In this document: piece by piece, positions 6,601 through 6,728 of the stretch
Numbering within the stretch: position 1 is the stretch's first letter
Layout of the letters: each line of letters starts with the position of its first letter
Assembly: GCA_964416175.1 (NCBI GenBank)
Contig: CAYQDF010000154.1
Location: 1 to 6,728, forward strand
Origin: CAYQDF01 sp964416175
GTDB lineage: Bacteria; Chloroflexota; Anaerolineae; Anaerolineales; UBA4823
Direction: 5' to 3'
DNA length: 6,728 bases
The notes under the pieces: model-generated
What the model saw: the letters and a program-made list of their open reading frames with translations, nothing else
What the model was told of the DNA's origin: nothing
The model's database searches: none
Made by a program: the position numbers and the translations under genes

Positions 6601-6728
6601 TGGGCTGCCTCCAGCTGGCAGGTGCTGGGGATCGACGAGGATGGCACGGATGGCTGGACGCATCCCTTCAATACATCTACGCTGGTTGAACAGAAGGACA
6701 TGGCTTTCTTTGCCAATGTTTACGATTG
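3628..6728 (+). CDS. Exported multidomain M23-family (LytM) metallopeptidase, 3' partial
   Basis: The frame is open from ATG 3628 to the window end (1033 codons, no stop). M23 enzymes are zinc peptidases that usually cut peptidoglycan cross-bridges, some also proteins. Residues 1-28 are a signal peptide (MRNFFPFLLISLVSLLLLAG, then Ala-rich). Residues 40-165 form an unrecognised N-terminal region. The catalytic domain (about 172-300) has zinc ligands H188 and D192 in HYAFD, H246 in YLHL, and H282/H284 in HHLHFHVH. Then follow an Ig-like module (about 345-450), a beta-gamma crystallin-like module (461-549), an FnIII-like module (551-648), an immune-inhibitor-A/MAM-like jelly roll (659-814, ending GWFIDDIEIG), a PPC domain (820-943) and a second Ig-like module (945 onward, cut by the window). 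No lipobox cysteine is present, so signal peptidase I processing and secretion are likely. The first, catalytic assignment is firm; the smaller modules rest on remembered family patterns. Confidence 0.9.
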   Translation, partial: MRNFFPFLLISLVSLLLLAGRSSSTAAAPPTPPPAMPEDDVEAIEDAVQEAVDAQREFVLGYLLYDVNIVEVLVSKDGKRGIAYLELVEPDTGQSLPVEMGLAIAVKTEGVWEVTLPADPGWLELLETTPEELLPAKRKATFIVMNAVEAAAAEAVYSGYLLPWEAGKTVYVSQTVGHDQYIPSGSAHYAFDFYLPQTMYRLYASKAGTVWRARWDVPNGNDSDMGNYLVLMDTSTSPTTYQLYLHLAQDSIPEALRTIGAYVAQGQYIGMADDTGQSTGHHLHFHVHTNPASYWGTSVDITFNDVAINGGRPRVLSDKPYCTRPTDVCVQFQTAYISGNTIRGDTIPPNGGLFEPATGTIVNKKTIHVEGWASDVGSGLAGARLIAYFEDSWHDLGSVFSTLTFALDWDLCASSVPDGPVSLAVKAWDKEGNLSQGYPGLTHIIKNYNCAPPPPACAPGANQVALFSETDFRGECQNLGVGEYPSAGSFSLVGDDNVESVLVGSNVLATLYSGADFSGRSSTLASADGSLEGNPIGIDTVSSLKVQNRAIPPSPPGVLVSPRDDATFPGNSSLSFSWRDAGGATQFQVRVNGPPGQIDSPWLDDPFWHLDTLLLTPGTYTWKVRARNCPQTACQSAWSQSESFTISDTPAPLAPATAPFSDGMETGSGNWRFSGLWNRLSDAERAHTGLYSWYYGIPSSDDYADGTPNMGDLTLRPMTIPGSGYVLRFWYLYDTEGPEKIWDQRWVQIATDGGPFQNILQLHDDVQDYWLQATLDLSAYVGKTIQVRFHFAALDDELNTGNYGWFIDDIEIGQLVLPACSDNDNTPAKARTLEYGVAKSGRMCPAGDVDYYKFEGTAGDRIVLDVDTPTDAPVDNLDLILFLLDNDGSSVLEVHDDEIYAEKLDPHLGYRLVRSGTFYVKARLWAHPTYGDLTFTYNITLSKDNQKPTGDFTTPLSGTYLPDSDQLLLTVNAADSKSGVSRVEFLYHSGDWAASSWQVLGIDEDGTDGWTHPFNTSTLVEQKDMAFFANVYD
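4141..4527 (+). other. M23 zinc-peptidase catalytic domain
   Basis: This segment of the large exported protein carries the full M23 signature: HxxxD (4189-4203), the YxHL catalytic His (4363-4365) and HxH (4471-4479), preceded by TGQSTGH, matching the usual TGxSTGPHLHFEV. The Pro before the first His of the HxH is replaced by His, and the usual Glu after HLHF is also His. All expected zinc and catalytic positions are present, so an active enzyme is likely. Confidence 0.88.
5008..5274 (+). other. Beta-gamma crystallin / I36 inhibitor-like module
   Basis: Residues 461-549 of the M23 protein show two Greek-key-like halves. The first has VALFSETDFRGECQNL and later DNVESVLV; the second has VLATLYSGADFSGRSSTL and later DTVSSLKV. 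The aromatic-x-x-x-F-x-G pattern with a terminal D-x-V-x-S is typical of beta-gamma crystallin and I36-type inhibitor modules. The calcium motif (N/D-N/D-x-x-S/T-S) is only partly met in both halves, so calcium binding is uncertain. Confidence 0.65.
5602..6069 (+). other. Immune-inhibitor-A/MAM-like jelly-roll module
   Basis: Residues 659-814 of the M23 protein start with FSDGMETG and W670, continue with AHTGLYSWYYG, a central FWYLYDTEG, WDQRWVQI and end with YGWFIDDIEIG. This pattern is shared by the jelly-roll modules of immune inhibitor A (M6) peptidases and other exported Chloroflexota and Bacillota proteins. Its role is probably substrate or glycan binding; no catalytic residues are evident. 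Confidence 0.65.
6085..6456 (+). other. PPC (bacterial pre-peptidase C-terminal) module
   Basis: Residues 820-943 of the M23 protein show the PPC pattern: an opening SDNDNTPAKA, then GDVDYYKFEGTAGDRIVLDV, then NLDLILFLLDNDG and a closing GTFYVKAR strand before TFTYNITL. PPC modules are common accessory domains of secreted peptidases and are often removed during maturation. C820 and C844 are placed to form a disulfide. Confidence 0.7.

Noticed and set aside
6007..6663. Minus-strand open frame of 218 codons
   Set aside because: Antisense to the PPC and second Ig-like modules; its product has no recognisable motif and the plus-strand frame is clearly coding.

Overview
The window looks like a chromosomal segment of a bacterium from the Chloroflexota, probably near the Anaerolineae. 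This placement is an inference from style. The signs are a secreted protein with a long Thr/Pro 'TPTPT' stalk, a very large exported M23 peptidase built from Ig-like, crystallin-like, immune-inhibitor-A-like and PPC modules, and moderately GC-rich coding sequence. There is no rRNA or housekeeping marker to confirm it, and I see no mobile element, tRNA, rRNA or CRISPR array.

Left block (2-2863, + strand). The window opens inside an FtsX/MacB-type ABC transporter permease; its C-terminal part is complete to the stop at 1105. About 15 bases later a second gene starts. It encodes an unusual single chain: a complete LysE/RhtB-type six-helix exporter followed, through an acidic Pro-rich linker, by a full-length AttH/CrtC-type lipocalin-like domain ('predicted secreted hydrolase' family). 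FtsX permeases next to AttH proteins recall the AttEFGH-type export module, but here the AttH part is tethered to a LysE exporter.

Middle block (2869-3627). A short minus-strand gene converges on the fusion gene with only 5 bases between the stops. It encodes an exported, Thr/Pro-rich stalk protein ending in an LPDAG motif, a hydrophobic helix and an Arg tail, the layout of a cell-surface anchor. The 237 bases between its start (3390) and the next gene hold a plausible promoter for each divergent gene and a small inverted repeat touching the plus-strand -35 box.

Right block (3628-6728, + strand). One open frame of at least 1033 codons runs off the window end. It starts with a signal peptide and an unrecognised N-terminal region, has an M23 (LytM) zinc peptidase domain with all ligands intact, then a chain of beta-sandwich modules: Ig-like, beta-gamma crystallin-like, FnIII-like, immune-inhibitor-A/MAM-like, PPC and a second Ig-like module. 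Its ten cysteines all lie after the peptidase and fall in close pairs, which fits an extracellular, disulfide-stabilised protein.

The common theme is the cell envelope: one export system, one exporter-lipocalin fusion, one surface stalk and one secreted wall or protein hydrolase. The most notable item is the LysE-AttH fusion.
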